Positions 12,291 through 23,231 are shown, numbered from the stretch's first letter. The stretch: DNA of 64,000 bases from Papio anubis (GCF_008728515.1 NC_044978.1:144011787-144075786), one strand, 5' to 3'. Translations and numbers: made by a program. The notes: generated from the sequence alone by a model not told the origin.

Positions 12291-12586
12291 TTTTTTTTTT
12301 TTTTTTTTTTGAGACAGAGTCTTGTACTGTCACCTCAGCTGGAGTGCAGTGGCGCGATGTCAGCTCACTGCAACCTCCATCTCCCTGGTTCACGCAGTTC
12401 TCCTGGCTTAGCCTCCCGAGTAGCTGGGATTATAGGTGCACATCACCACACCCAGCTAATTTTTTTTTGGAATTTTAGTAGAGACTGGTATTTGGCCAGA
12501 CTGGTCTTGAACTCCAGACCTCATGATCCGCCCACCTCAGCTTCCCGAAGTGCTGGGATTACAGGCATGAGCCACTGCGCCCAGCC
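12291..12586 (-). mobile_element. Alu, minus strand
   Basis: T tail, gagacagagtcttgtactgt, ending gccactgcgcccagcc. It ends 49 bp before the poly-A end of the RPS7 pseudogene. Confidence 0.93.
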
Positions 12587-12633
12587 AAATGTGTCTGTCT
12601 TGTAACATTTCCATTTATTTAGTTCCACTACCT

Positions 12634-12635
<2 letters not shown>

Positions 12636-12670
<35 letters not shown>

Positions 12671-13320
12671 CCACTGTGGCTAAAGTATACTGAATATACT
12701 TTAGCCATTTTTGTTTACAATTGAAACTCTGGGAATTCAAAATTAACATCCTTGTCCGTGAGCTTCTTATAGACACCAGAAAACGTTTCAGCCTTGCATT
12801 CCGTGTTGTTCTCTTATGCTTTGTCCAAATGAACCTTTATGACCCTTTTTTAAATTTACTTAAACTGCCATCCAGTTTCACACAATTTCACTTGGGAAGA
12901 TCAAGTCCTCAAAAATTGTGTCATATACAGTTCCTGGGATGCTTTTGCTTATTTTTTGTGTGGCTTTTTCAAGTTGGCTTAGGCAGAATTCTCTAAGCAA
13001 TAAAGACAGCATGCTTCCCACTGAACTTTTTCTCCAATTCACGTACTAGCCGGAATTGGATTTTCTGGAAAGATTTCAGTTGAGGAACAGGAACAAAGAT
13101 TATGATCGCTTTCAGGCCACCACCAACTTAGGCTCCTTGGCTGCTGTAATACTCAGCTTCCTGAGCTGAGCCTTGAGGTCCGAGTTTATCTCCAGCTCCA
13201 GAAGAGCCTGGAAGATGCCAGACTCTTCTAACTCGTTTGGTTTCTTACTGTTGGGCTTCACAGTCATGGTGTTTGAACTGAACATGGCCTTCTCCTTGCT
13301 AAGCACCAGCTTAGGAAGAG
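12636..13320 (-). pseudogene. RPS7P: RPS7 processed pseudogene, full length
   Basis: Read on the minus strand, this is a retrocopy of the small-subunit ribosomal protein S7 mRNA. It begins at 13320 with the 5' TOP start CTCTTCC, has the ATG at 13285-13283, covers the whole coding region without introns, reaches the TAA at 12717-12715, includes the short 3' UTR and ends in a 35-base A tail (T run 12636-12670). The first 60 codons still read much like S7 (SGIFQALLELEINSDLKAQL). After that the frame is destroyed: a one-base loss followed by TGA near 13110, a CAG-to-TAG change in the VFIAQ region, deletions of roughly 15-25 bases in the middle and near the GKRIRVK region, and a small insertion. 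A degraded target duplication (AACGGTAGCAGG versus GAAGGTAGTGG, minus-strand reading) flanks it. It has no upstream promoter of its own and lies antisense to ATP8A1, so it is almost certainly non-functional. Confidence 0.93.
12677..12707. repeat. 13-bp perfect inverted repeat in the pseudogene 3' UTR
   Basis: Two 13-base arms (12677-12689 and 12695-12707, tggctaaagtata and its complement) flank a 5-base loop. The S7 3' UTR as I remember it does not contain this hairpin. It looks like an inverted insertion in this copy. Confidence 0.85.
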
Positions 13321-14610
13321 CCTGCTACCGTTTTTAAATCTGCTGTGTGCTGAGTACAGTGCTAGGTTCAACATAACTAGAAGATATTTTCTGAAGAGAA
13401 AATGAACAGCAGTATTGTAGATAAACTAAGCTTTCTGGTGTGAATACCATAATAAATATCTATACTAGGCGGAGTTTCCTTTTTAGTGCCTTTCATAGGT
13501 CTATTTGCTAATTAGTGCACACGTACACATATATGTATAATCAAATACACACCATCAATAAAAACGGTCCCTATTTAAACTACTTATCTGAATCATTGAA
13601 GCAGACAGCAGTATGTTTACCTATAACCACATAAATTCCACAAAAGAGAAGTTTTATATCTAAAATGCATTGCAGAAAGGAAATATTTTTTAAATTTGCT
13701 TTCCTTTTTTGTCCTATGGAAAGGCTATCTGTATTTTAATTCTGTAGACTCCACCCCTATATTGTAAGGTCTCCTGAATGCCCACAACTGCACAATATAT
13801 CAACAGATGTTGGTTTTGGAGGCTAGGAGAGCTCTCACTCATCAGTCATTTGAATAGCGCAATTTCTTACCAAAAGTGGTTGAATGTTTCATTATGTACC
13901 GTATTGCTAAGTATCATTTTTTAACACTTGCCATGTAAGCTGCTGTTTTCATTCCAGTAACAAGTTGATGGCGAGTTTCTAGAGTAATTAACAATATTTT
14001 GTAGTTTTTGTATATCAGGTTTTTTTCTTTTGCTCTATCTTAATTTATTCTCAATGTAAAATTTTATAAATGAACCTGCCAAATTTTAGTTCAGAAGGAT
14101 TCAAGTAAGATCTTCTAGTTTACGTTGTTCTCTCCTTTTGTAATTTCTTTAAGTAGTCAACAAAATATGAGTCAGTGGGAAATACACTGATATTCACAGG
14201 AGAAATCTTAGGAAGTTTGTTGCAAAGAAAAGCACAGCAGATCCCCTCACTAATGATTCTGACCTCTAAACAGGCACCTGGAACAGACCTCAAATTTAAA
14301 GTTTGAGGAAGTTAAAGAAATTTAGTAAATACTGGGCTTGGTCACTATATAAAACATTTCAGGAGAACTAGAAAATACTATATTCCTTCATATTCTTCCT
14401 AAAAAGTTTTCTAGATTTACCTTCTAAAGGCAACTTTATAGTAATTTTTAAGTTTCCAGCATAAGTCTTTGAGATCATATTGTATTAGTATAATTTTGTG
14501 TATATGTAAGAATTTTTTAGGTTATTAATCCCAAAACACAATCCAGTAGGATAAATTATTGTATTCCTTTTGGCTACCTATAAAAAATTCCCTAAATTAT
14601 CCTTTATTAT

Positions 14611-14642
14611 ACATCTATCTATCTATCTATATATATATATAT
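14611..14642. repeat. TCTA/TA microsatellite
   Basis: catctatctatctatctata followed by a run of tata. Confidence 0.9.
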
Positions 14643-16282
14643 GTACATATAATCTTCATATTTCATTTAGAAAGGTGATTCATTTAGCTAATCCCATCAA
14701 AAGAGTGCAAAACAAGCTTCATATAAGATGGACCACCTATATATTTCTTAGCTTAAATGGTAAAAATTTCCAGTGCTCTGGTCTAGTGTTCACAGGGCAG
14801 TGAGAGTTACTGCATAGCAAATAAGAAAAATAATGAGTAACATGTGCAGAAACTACAGCCAAAATAATATCTGAAAAGCATATTACACTTAGTGCACGTC
14901 TAGGTTGTATCACGAAGGACCACCCTCTGTTTGTGGAGCCACAGGGAAGAGAAAGGGACATTTACAGTACACATTTGATACGTAGTCTTTTTCCATGGAG
15001 TCTCTTCTACCAAAGAAGAAAAGGCAACAGTGGAACAGAAGAGAACTGTGAATAATTTAAATCCTGGATGCAGACCCACAAATGGTTAAAAAAAAACAAT
15101 CTCAGGGAAGAAAACAGTGCCTTTATGATGTTTCAGAATTATACATTGAGTCACTATTGGCGTTTGTTTAGGTTTTAGATATTCTCAGCCATGGATATGT
15201 GATTTTTTGATAGACATAGGAAGAATTAACTTGTTGTGTGGTAAGGTAGTTCTAGACTCATATGGAAATTGTATGGATCTAGAAGCAAGTGTACCGACAT
15301 CCAGAAAGTAAATAAACTCTGAGTAGAGTAATCTTTTAAGAGGTGGAGACACAGCAGTAGAAAAACATATATTCTGGAGAATTTTGAATGTGAAGTTAAA
15401 ATTTATTATGTGCTATTTCTGTTACCTGAAGTGAATTCTCCTCTCCTTTCCAGTGCCAAGTCAAATTCTAACTTATCAAGGGAGGCCTCTTAAAGCTCAT
15501 GTTGATTTCTGAAATTATCAAAGAGGGGCAATCATATCAGAAAGCTTTATATTACACTCATTTTTAATGTCTTATAATTTTCTTTTGCTGTATTGTAACC
15601 GCCTTGTAGCAAGGAACAATTTTTTAAGTGGATGCTGTAAAAATAGTGGATCTTTTTTTGCTGACTTCAGCTTGACAAACCTGAATCCCTTTCAGCCACA
15701 TTCCTTCCCTACAGCCTTCTGCCAGGTACTCACAGCACGCTATGCTCACACCCAGAAGCTCTTAGGTGTGTACATGCTCTTTGGCTTCCATGAATTGACT
15801 TGGTGCTTTGTAAGTGGGGCTTGTTCCCTAGTACGCTTATTCCTGTTGTACTTCTTGAAATAATCATTTAATTAAATATCTCATAACTCATCCAAATAAT
15901 GGAGTAAAAGTTATTGCTGGTAAATCTAGGTATAATGCTCTGGAAAGACTTTTTGAGTTGCTAAAAAATATTGCTGTCGAATTTTGGAGTAAACTAACTA
16001 TAAACTGTGGTGAAAGGAAATGGTACATTCTGGTCTCATTTTAGTGAAGCAAACCATCGACTATGCCTGAGTGAGATTTCTGCTACAAAAACATGCAGAG
16101 TTTCAAACAGCAGACCCCTGTGCAAAGTAAGGTTCTTTGCCCTGCATCACAATTTGTACATTTATACTTTGAGTTAAATATTTTAAGAATGTGTATTTTA
16201 TTTTTTATGAATCTCCACTTAAATCCAATATCTTTGTTTAGCAACCAACTGATATTTCAGAGTCATCAGAAAAGAAGGCTTT

Positions 16283-16293
16283 CATTATGTCTT
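16283..16293. repeat. Target-site duplication, left copy, of the inverted L1
   Basis: cattatgtctt. It matches 10 of 11 bases at 17427-17437. Confidence 0.85.
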
Positions 16294-17426
16294 TTGTTTT
16301 AATTTTTTATTTCCATAGGTTTTGGGGGAACAGGTAGTATTTGGTTACATGAATAAGTTCTTCAGTGGTGATTTGGAGATTTTGTGCACCTATCACCCAA
16401 GCAGTATACACTGTACCCAATTTGTTGTCCCCCTCCCACCCTTTCCCCTGAGTCCCCAAAGTCCATTGTATCATTCTTATGCCTTTTCATCCTCACAGCT
16501 TAACTCCCACATATGGGTGAGAACATACAATGTTTATCCATTCCTGAGTTACTTCACTTACAATAATAGTCTTCAATTCCATCCAGGTTGCTGTGAATGC
16601 CATTCATTCATTCTGTTTGTGGTTGAGTAGTATTCCATCTCATTCATATATGTGTGTATCTGTATATATATACACACACATATATATTTACATATGCTTA
16701 CATATAGGAATATATTTCATATATGAACATATATTTACATGTATATTTGCATATATATGTACATATATACACACATATATATACATGTATATACACACAT
16801 ACCACAGTTTCTTTATCCACTTGTTGATTGATGGGCATTTGGGCTGGTTCCATATTTTTGCAATTGCAAATTGTGCTGCTATAAACATGCATGTCCCAGT
16901 ATGTTTTTTGTATAATGACTTCTTTTCCTCTGGGTAGATACCCCATAGTGGGATTGCTGGATCAAATGGTAGTTCTACTTTTAGTTCTTTAAGGAATCTC
17001 TACACTATTTTCCATAGTGGTTGTACTAGTTTACATTCCCACCAGCAGTGTAGAAGTGTTCCCTGATCACTACATCCACACCAACATCTATTCTTTTTAG
17101 ATTTTTTTTATTATGGCCATTCTTGCAGGAGTAAGGTGGTATTACATTGTGGTTTTGATTTGCATTTCTAAAGAGCTTCTGCACAGCAAAAGGACCACTC
17201 AGCAGAGAAAACAGACAACTCACAGAGTGGAAGAAAATCTTCACAATCTATATATCCAACAAAGAATAAATATCCAGAGTCTACAAGGACCTCAGACAAA
17301 TTAGCAAGAGAAAAAACAATCCCATCAAAAAATGGGCTAAGGACATGAATAGACAATTCTCAAGATATGCAGATGGCCATCAAACATATGAAAAAATGCT
17401 TGACATCACTAATGGTCAGGGAAATC
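16294..17426 (-). mobile_element. L1 (L1PA/L1PB-like) insertion with 5' inversion (twin priming)
   Basis: From 16294 to about 17169 the sequence is the 3' end of an L1 on the minus strand: A-rich tail, 3' UTR and the end of ORF2. From about 17170 to 17426 the orientation flips, and the + strand reads the part of ORF2 lying immediately upstream (AAGAGCTTCTGCACAGC to CTAATGGTCAGGGAAATCC). The two pieces adjoin in L1 coordinates with only a few bases of overlap. An 11-base target duplication, with one mismatch, flanks the whole (16283-16293 cattatgtctt and 17427-17437 cattatatctt), so this is one insertion event. It is 5'-truncated and non-coding. Frames overlapping it are L1 or low-complexity translations. 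Confidence 0.93.
16640..16800. repeat. TA/CA-rich microsatellite inside the L1
   Basis: About 160 bases of interspersed tatata, cacaca and acatat motifs lie between the L1 ORF2-end motifs gtattccatc and accacagtttc. In most L1 copies this spot is a short TA run, so it has expanded and diversified here. Confidence 0.85.
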
Positions 17427-17437
17427 CATTATATCTT
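17427..17437. repeat. Target-site duplication, right copy, of the inverted L1
   Basis: cattatatctt, directly after the inverted L1 segment. Confidence 0.85.
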
Positions 17438-17467
17438 CAACCTTATTCCAAGATGGTCATCCACTTT

Positions 17468-17763
17468 TTTTTTTTTTTTTTTTAGATGGAGTCCCGCTCT
17501 GTTGCCCAGACTGGAGTGCGGTAGCACCATCTCAGCTCACTGCAACCTCTGCCTCCCGGGTTCAAGTGAGTCTCCTGCCTCAGCCTCCCGAGTAGCTGGG
17601 ACTACAGGCGTGCGCCCCTATGCCCAGCTAATTTTTTGTATTTTTATTTGAGACTGGATTTTACCACGTTGCCCAGGCTGGTTCCGATCTCCTGACCTCG
17701 TGATCCGCCCACCTCAACCTCCCAAAGTGCTGGGATTACAGGCGTGAGCCACCAAGCCCAGCC
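17468..17763 (-). mobile_element. Alu, minus strand
   Basis: T tail from about 17466, agatggagtcccgctctgtt, ending ccaccaagcccagcc. A target duplication resembling catccactttt and cattcactttt flanks it. It lies 30 bp from the twin-primed L1 but is a separate insertion. Confidence 0.92.
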
Positions 17764-19829
17764 AGCCATTCACTTTTAAAGCTTGGTAATGGAAGCAGAT
17801 GCTCTGGCTAGTAGCAGCTGCAGTGTACTTTTGAAATGTCTCTCACTATATCGTTAATCTTTTTTTCTTAAATGGGCATTGTTGCTAATGGCAATCCTAC
17901 TCCTTGTTTTTAACACCTGGTTTAACCATACAGAATTGAATGAAAATCCTCAGCCAATTTTAATTTGGGTGTTGAAAATTACAGTATCAAGCAGTGAAAG
18001 CAGTGTTTGATTGTGATCACCATGAAGAAAACTAAATTTAGTCCAACTCTTTTCTGATGCTTTTTTAAAATCACTAATATCAGCTCACCTTGCAGAGATT
18101 TCTCCTTAATCACAGGTTTAGTTTATGGAAAAAGTGCCACTGTTTCCTAGTTCCATTGAACCCTTGGTGTGACTTCATAATGTATTCATACTGTTAGACT
18201 ATTAAAGGGAATTTGATAAAGCTTTCAAATACTTCTCTCTATTCATGCCCATTTCCCATTCTAGATCACTTATTGGTGAGCATTCCTTTTTGATATTTAC
18301 TAAATGTCAACTATAGTCCATGTTTAAACATTGACCTAGAGCCAGTGGTCTTACCAGTTTATATTAACCTGGTAAGAAAAATTAAATAAAATGTGAAAAT
18401 GAAATGAAAATTGCTTTGAAGAAAAATGAAGCTAACAGTGAAATAGCCTGCTAATGGCTCGATAGGCATTCATTTCCTTGCTGAGTTCACAGTTGTGTCA
18501 TTTTGTACTATTGCCAGATTGTAAAAGGAAATCCAAAGAAAAAATTAAAAATAGTTTTTTCATATAGCAACCATTTATTGAATATCTATTTTGGATCAGG
18601 TACTAAAAATACAAAGAAGAGACCAATTGACTCTACAAGCAATTCACAGTCTAATGCAATGATTCTCAGACTTGAAATAAAAACCAGAGCTACTCTGGCT
18701 GAAGCAGTTCATCAGGGCAGTGGGACTCCTGAAGGCACATATCTGTGCAGAGTATCTACCACTAAAAATTTTTCCTATGGAATGATCAGGAAAATGGACA
18801 AAGATGTATCGATTCTCTCAAAGTAATGATCTTCATTTTTAAATAGAATAGTAAATGATTTTTCAGATATTTTAGCAGATATTTATTATTAGACATCTAT
18901 GCCACATAACCTTGATAAATAATGTAGCTCTGAGATGTTTTTCTTGTATCAACATTATGTACATTAGTTAGCTCTTACTGTCTAATTATTAGCTTAACAG
19001 TTTGTTAGACCAATTTATTGTGTAGTTTTCCTGTTTTCCTCTATAGTTTCCAATACAGCGTAGACAGTGTATTATGCTGATGCATTCCGTCTTTGAACCC
19101 TTCTGCCCTTGTCCTGATGTTTATTTCTTAAATGGCTTTAAAAAGTCTGTGAAAAGTAACTCCAAATCTAATACCAAATATGATTTTAATACAGATACTG
19201 GTGTCTTCTGTTCCCGGTCCGCATCTGTATAAGAGGTTGCTTGATTTCTACTTGACTGTTAGTGGCTTTGGAAGAAAAAGAAGCCCATGAACCATAATCA
19301 GATATTTGGAATCTACCATGGTGTCTGAGAATTAATTTAAGTAGAGTTTTAAGCATATAGTCCATTATGTAAGATCAGATTGCAGAAGCTCAAAACTTTG
19401 ACTTTCCAGCTACTGTGTAGGATTTAGTTAGTGTTTGACAGCATTTATGACATTGTTTTTAATTTTCAAGTGAAGAATTAGAAATTCTGATGTTTGTTAG
19501 GAAGTAAAGGCATTTCTGAACTCAAATGTTATTTCTTTAGCATATTAATGCAAGCATTCTGGCAGGCTAATGCTTAACAAAGCATTCTCTCTTCTAGCTG
19601 TCACCTAGGGGTTTGCCTCTGAGACTTGTTTTTATTTATTTATTTTAATTTTTCTTAATACGGTAACCAGGTTAACAGATGAGTAAACATTTGCAAACCT
19701 AAAACTTTATCATAAGGTTTCTTCAGAGAACTATTCATTTAGGTCTTTTGCATCTTTTATCTTTCAACACAGTGGCATTTCAAAATTCCTTTTTTCAGAA
19801 AACAGTAATTGATAATGTTTCAATTTAAG

Positions 19830-20013
19830 GGTTTCTCCTCTTCAAAAATCTGAAGTTGTTGAGATGGTTAAGAAACAAGTCAAAGTCGTAACGCTTGCAA
19901 TCGGTGATGGAGCAAATGACGTCAGCATGATACAGACAGCACACGTTGGTGTTGGTATCAGTGGCAATGAAGGCCTGCAGGCAGCTAATTCCTCTGATTA
20001 CTCCATAGCTCAG
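19830..20013 (+). CDS. ATP8A1: ATP8A1 exon 1 of window: P-domain hinge (GDGAND)
   Basis: The exon has 184 bp. It opens with the last base of an Arg codon and then encodes 61 residues from VSPLQKSEVV to SSDYSIAQ. It carries TLAIGDGANDV, the hinge motif of P-type ATPases whose Asp/Asn residues help coordinate Mg2+ at the phosphorylation site, and then VGISGNEGLQAANSSDYSIAQ, the end of the P domain before M5. The donor is CAG|gtaaag. The acceptor is tttaag|G with a poor pyrimidine tract. A better-looking ttttttcag ends at 19798, but using it would add 31 nt and a stop (TAA 19806-19808), so the start at 19830 is preferred and matches the family protein. Confidence 0.97.
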
Positions 20014-20105
20014 GTAAAGCGTCATTTCTGCAAAACACATCATTCCTCTCAGTCAACTGATGCTTTGAAAAGGAAAATACTAATTTTTTCCCACTCTCAT
20101 TTTAG
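20014..20105 (+). other. ATP8A1: ATP8A1 short intron, 92 bp
   Basis: It runs from gtaaag to a T-rich acceptor tract ending ttttag. The size is near the lower end for primate introns. It contains no repeat. Confidence 0.95.
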
Positions 20106-20216
20106 TTCAAATATTTGAAGAATTTACTGATGATTCATGGTGCCTGGAACTACAACAGAGTCTCCAAGTGCATCTTATACTGCTTCTACAAGAATATAGT
20201 GCTCTATATTATCGAG
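20106..20216 (+). CDS. ATP8A1: ATP8A1 exon 2 of window: M5 with the substrate lysine
   Basis: The exon has 111 bp and 37 codons in phase 0, from FKYLKNLLMIHGAWNYNR to KNIVLYIIE. It encodes the cytosolic approach to M5 and most of M5. The Lys in CFYKNIVLYII is the M5 lysine that work on the ATP8A1/ATP8A2 pair ties to phosphatidylserine translocation. The acceptor ends tttttcccactctcattttag and the donor is GAG|gtaata. It is separated from the previous exon by only 92 bp, so the pair is probably recognised across that short intron. It is clearly intact and under constraint. Confidence 0.97.
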
Positions 20217-20357
20217 GTAATAGCAGGTTAAATTTTAAATCCTTGTCATTTGCATACATATTTAAAGAAATTTCCTTTTTGAAGACATTTTCTCATTGTT
20301 TTAATCAATCTTTTATTTGCCAACTTTTTATAAATTCTAAATGTATTAAAACAAAAA

Positions 20358-20643
20358 GGTGGACTGTAATCCCAGCACTCTGGGAAGCCAAGATAGGTAG
20401 ATCACTTGATAGGAGTTCAAGACCAGCCTAGTCAACATGGTAAAACCTCGTCTCTACTAAAAATACAAAAGTTAGCCAGGCATGGTAGCAGGCACCTGTA
20501 ATTCCAGCTACTCGGGAGGCTAAGGCAGGAGAATCACTTGAACCCAGGAGGTGGAGGTTGTGGTGAGCTGAGATTGTGCCACTCTACTCCAGCCTGGACA
20601 ACAGAGTGAGACTCCACCTCAAAAAAAAAAAAAAAAAAAAAAA
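20358..20643 (+). mobile_element. Alu, plus strand, slightly 5'-truncated
   Basis: It starts ggtggactgtaatcccagc and ends in a ~24-base A tail. It sits 141 bp downstream of the M5 exon. Confidence 0.93.
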
Positions 20644-21357
20644 GTTTGTCAGCTGTGGAGAATTATGTTTAAATTCTAGCTAAAAATGTTATGTTGCATT
20701 GATAAGAAGTGTTGAATTAGAGTTGCTAATGAGATAATAATGTATTTAATTTTAAAAATACATTATTACTAATGTATAAATTAGTCTGTAAACTTGACTG
20801 CATTTTTAATAAAGCTCAAAAACATACAGAAGAAAGCAATACACCATGGAGGGATAATACACATGTAGAAAACCTATTTTTTAAAAAAGGTGAGGAAATG
20901 AGAAACATTGAACTAAGCTAGCACTTCTAATTCTGAGAGGAGACAAAGTAGTGCAATCAGGAAAAATATGCAGGTAGCTTTGCTAGTATTGTTGCCTCAT
21001 TGTTCCTATTATGTTTCAAAACTTAGATCTTTGTTATATACAAGGATCCCTCTCTATCCAGATCTGTTTTTATTTCTGTGTTTGGTGAGTAGCAAGAGTT
21101 CAGATGATGAGAAATTTGTCTAAAAATTATCAGAATCTTTAGTTTCTGTGTCTGGATAGCAAGGGATTTGTATAATCTGTTTTATGTGTCAAACATAACA
21201 TAATTTTTAAAATGAAAACCCGAGTCAGGAATACCACTTTTAAAAGGATGCATTTTGTTCTGTGAACAATTTGTAGCACCTACAGAGCCCAGGCACCAGG
21301 CTTAGTCCAACAACTACAAAGTAAATCAAGCATGGTTCCTGTCCTCCAGGAGCTTGC

Positions 21358-21702
21358 TGTATTACTGTGTTCTCACACTGCTGATAAAGACATACCCAAC
21401 ACTGAGCAATTTACAAAAGGAAGAGGTTTAATGGACTTACAGTTCCACATAGCTGGGGAAGCCTCACAATCATGACGGAAGGCAAGGAGGACCAAGTCAC
21501 ATCTTACATGGATGGCAGTAGGCAAAGAGACAGAGCTTGTACAAGAGAACTCCTCTTTATAAAACCATCAGATCTCATGAGACTTATTCACTGTCACTAG
21601 AACATCACAGGAAAGACTTGCCTCCATGATTCAATTACCTCCCACTGGGTCCCTCCCACAACACATGGGAATTCCAGATGAGCTTTGAGTCAAACCATAC
21701 CA
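21358..21702 (-). repeat. THE1 3' LTR
   Basis: Recognised by the terminal motif tgtatta and by direct similarity along its length to the LTR at 23254-23608. It has more differences from the family consensus than the other copy (for example tgtattactgtgttctc in place of tgtattagtctgttctc). Confidence 0.92.
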
Positions 21703-21730
21703 TTCTGCCCCGGCCCCCCCCCCCCCCCCG
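21703..21730 (-). other. Polypurine tract of the THE1 element with expanded G run
   Basis: On the minus strand this G-rich tract precedes the 3' LTR. On the + strand it is a run of 16 C at 21714-21729, longer than expected for the family and probably expanded by slippage. Confidence 0.7.
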
Positions 21731-23231
21731 CAAATCTCATGTCCTCACATTTCCAAACCAATCATTCCTTCCCAACAATACCCTAAAGTCTCAACTCATT
21801 TCAGCACTAGTGTAGAAGTCCACAGTCCGAAGTCTCATCCAAAACAGTGCTAGTCCCTTCTGCCTATGAGCCTGTAAAATCAAAAGCAAGTTAGTTAGTT
21901 CCTAGATACAATGAGTGTACAGGCAATGGGTAAATACAGCCACTCCAAGTGAGAGAAATTGGCCAAAATAAAGCAAGTCCGAAATCCAGCAGGGCAGTAA
22001 AACCTTAAAGCTCCAAAATGATCTCCTTTGACTCTATGTCTCACATCCAGGTCAAGCCAATGCAAGAGGTGGGTTTCCATGGTCTTGGGCCGCTCCACCC
22101 TGTGGCTTCACAGGATACAGCCTCCCTCCCAGCTGCCTTCACAGGCTGGTGTCAGGTGTACAATGCAGTCAGTGGATCTACCATTCTGGGGTCTGGAGGA
22201 CAGTGGCCCTCTTCTCACCTCCACTAGGTAGTGCCCCAGTGGGAACTCTGTGTGGGGGCTCTGACCCCACGTTTTCCTTCTCCACTGCCCTAACAGTAGT
22301 TCTCCATGAGAGCCCAGTCCCTGCAGCAAACTTATGTCTGGGCATCCAGGCATTTCCATACATCTTCAGAAATCTAGGCAGAGGTTCCCAAACCCCAATT
22401 CTTGAATTCTGTGCACTCATAGGCTGAATACCACCTGGAAGCCGCCAAGGCTTGGGGCTTGCACCCTGTGAAGCCACTGCCTGAGCTCTATGTTGGCCCC
22501 TTTCAGCCATGTCTGGAGTGAGTGGGATGCAGAGCACGAAGTCTCTTCACTGCACACAGCACAACTACCCTGGGCCTGGCCCAGAAAACCACTTTTTCCT
22601 CCTAGGCCTCTGGGCCTGTGATGGAAGGGGCTGCCATGAAAACTTTGCCATGAAAACCCTGGAGACATTTTCCCCATTGTCTTGAGGAGTAACATTTGGC
22701 TCCTCGTTACTTATGCAAATTTCTGCAGCCAGCTTCCATTTCTCCTCAGAAAATGAGATTTTTCTTTTCCATTGCATTGTCAGGCTGCAAATTTTTTTTA
22801 ACTTTTATGCTCTGCTTCCCTTACAAAACTGAATGCCTTTAACAGCACCCAAGTCACCTCTTGAATGCTTTGCTGCTTAGAAACTTCTTCCACCAGATAC
22901 TCTAAATCATCTCTCTCAAGTTCAAAGTTCCACAGATCTCTAGGGAAGGGGCAAAATGCTGCCAGTCTCTTTGCTAAAACATAACAAGAGTTGCCTTTGC
23001 TCCAGTTCCCAACAAGTTTCTCATCTCCATCTGAAACCACCTCAGCCTGGATTTTATTGTCCATAGCATTATCAGCATTTTGGTCAAAGCCATTCAACAA
23101 GTCTCTAGGGAGTTCCAAACTTTGGCACATTTTCTTGTCTTTTTCTGAGCCCTCCAAACTGTTCCAACCTTTGCCTGTTACCCAGTTCCAAACTCACCTC
23201 CACGTTTTTGGGTATCTTTTCAGCAGCACCC

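Larger units (their letters stand above)
1..19829 (+). other. ATP8A1: ATP8A1 intron (3' portion of a long intron)
   Basis: No ATP8A1 coding exon was recognised here. The intron carries repeats and one pseudogene, listed separately. Stretches in which I recognise nothing more than AT-rich unique or very old sequence are 1-1415, 1757-3765, 4046-4454, 4636-5399, 8827-10315, 11118-12290, 13321-16282 and 17764-19790. The open frames in these stretches are short and unsupported. Confidence 0.85.

Noticed and set aside
13112..13306. Minus-strand 64-codon frame considered as a small gene
   Set aside because: It is the still-readable start of the RPS7 retrocopy, which is broken downstream. It has no introns, a poly-A tail and flanking duplications, so it is a processed pseudogene.
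16593..16946. Frames of 66-114 codons on both strands
   Set aside because: They are translations of the L1 ORF2 end and of the TA/CA microsatellite (repeated Tyr, Ile, His, Thr).
18503..18826. 107-codon plus-strand frame 1 kb upstream of the first exon
   Set aside because: No match to ATP8A1 or any protein I know. No convincing splice sites in phase with the neighbouring exon, and the composition fits unique intron.
19830..20118. Open frame starting at the internal Met before VKKQVKVV and running past the donor
   Set aside because: The part after 20013 is intron. The known protein continues with FKYLKNLL from 20106, so the read-through frame is not the product.
22108..23157. Cluster of open frames of 80-120 codons inside the THE1 element
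   Set aside because: These are relic or chance frames of the MaLR interior. None is a complete retroviral gene, and both strands show similar lengths. Reported only as part of the element.
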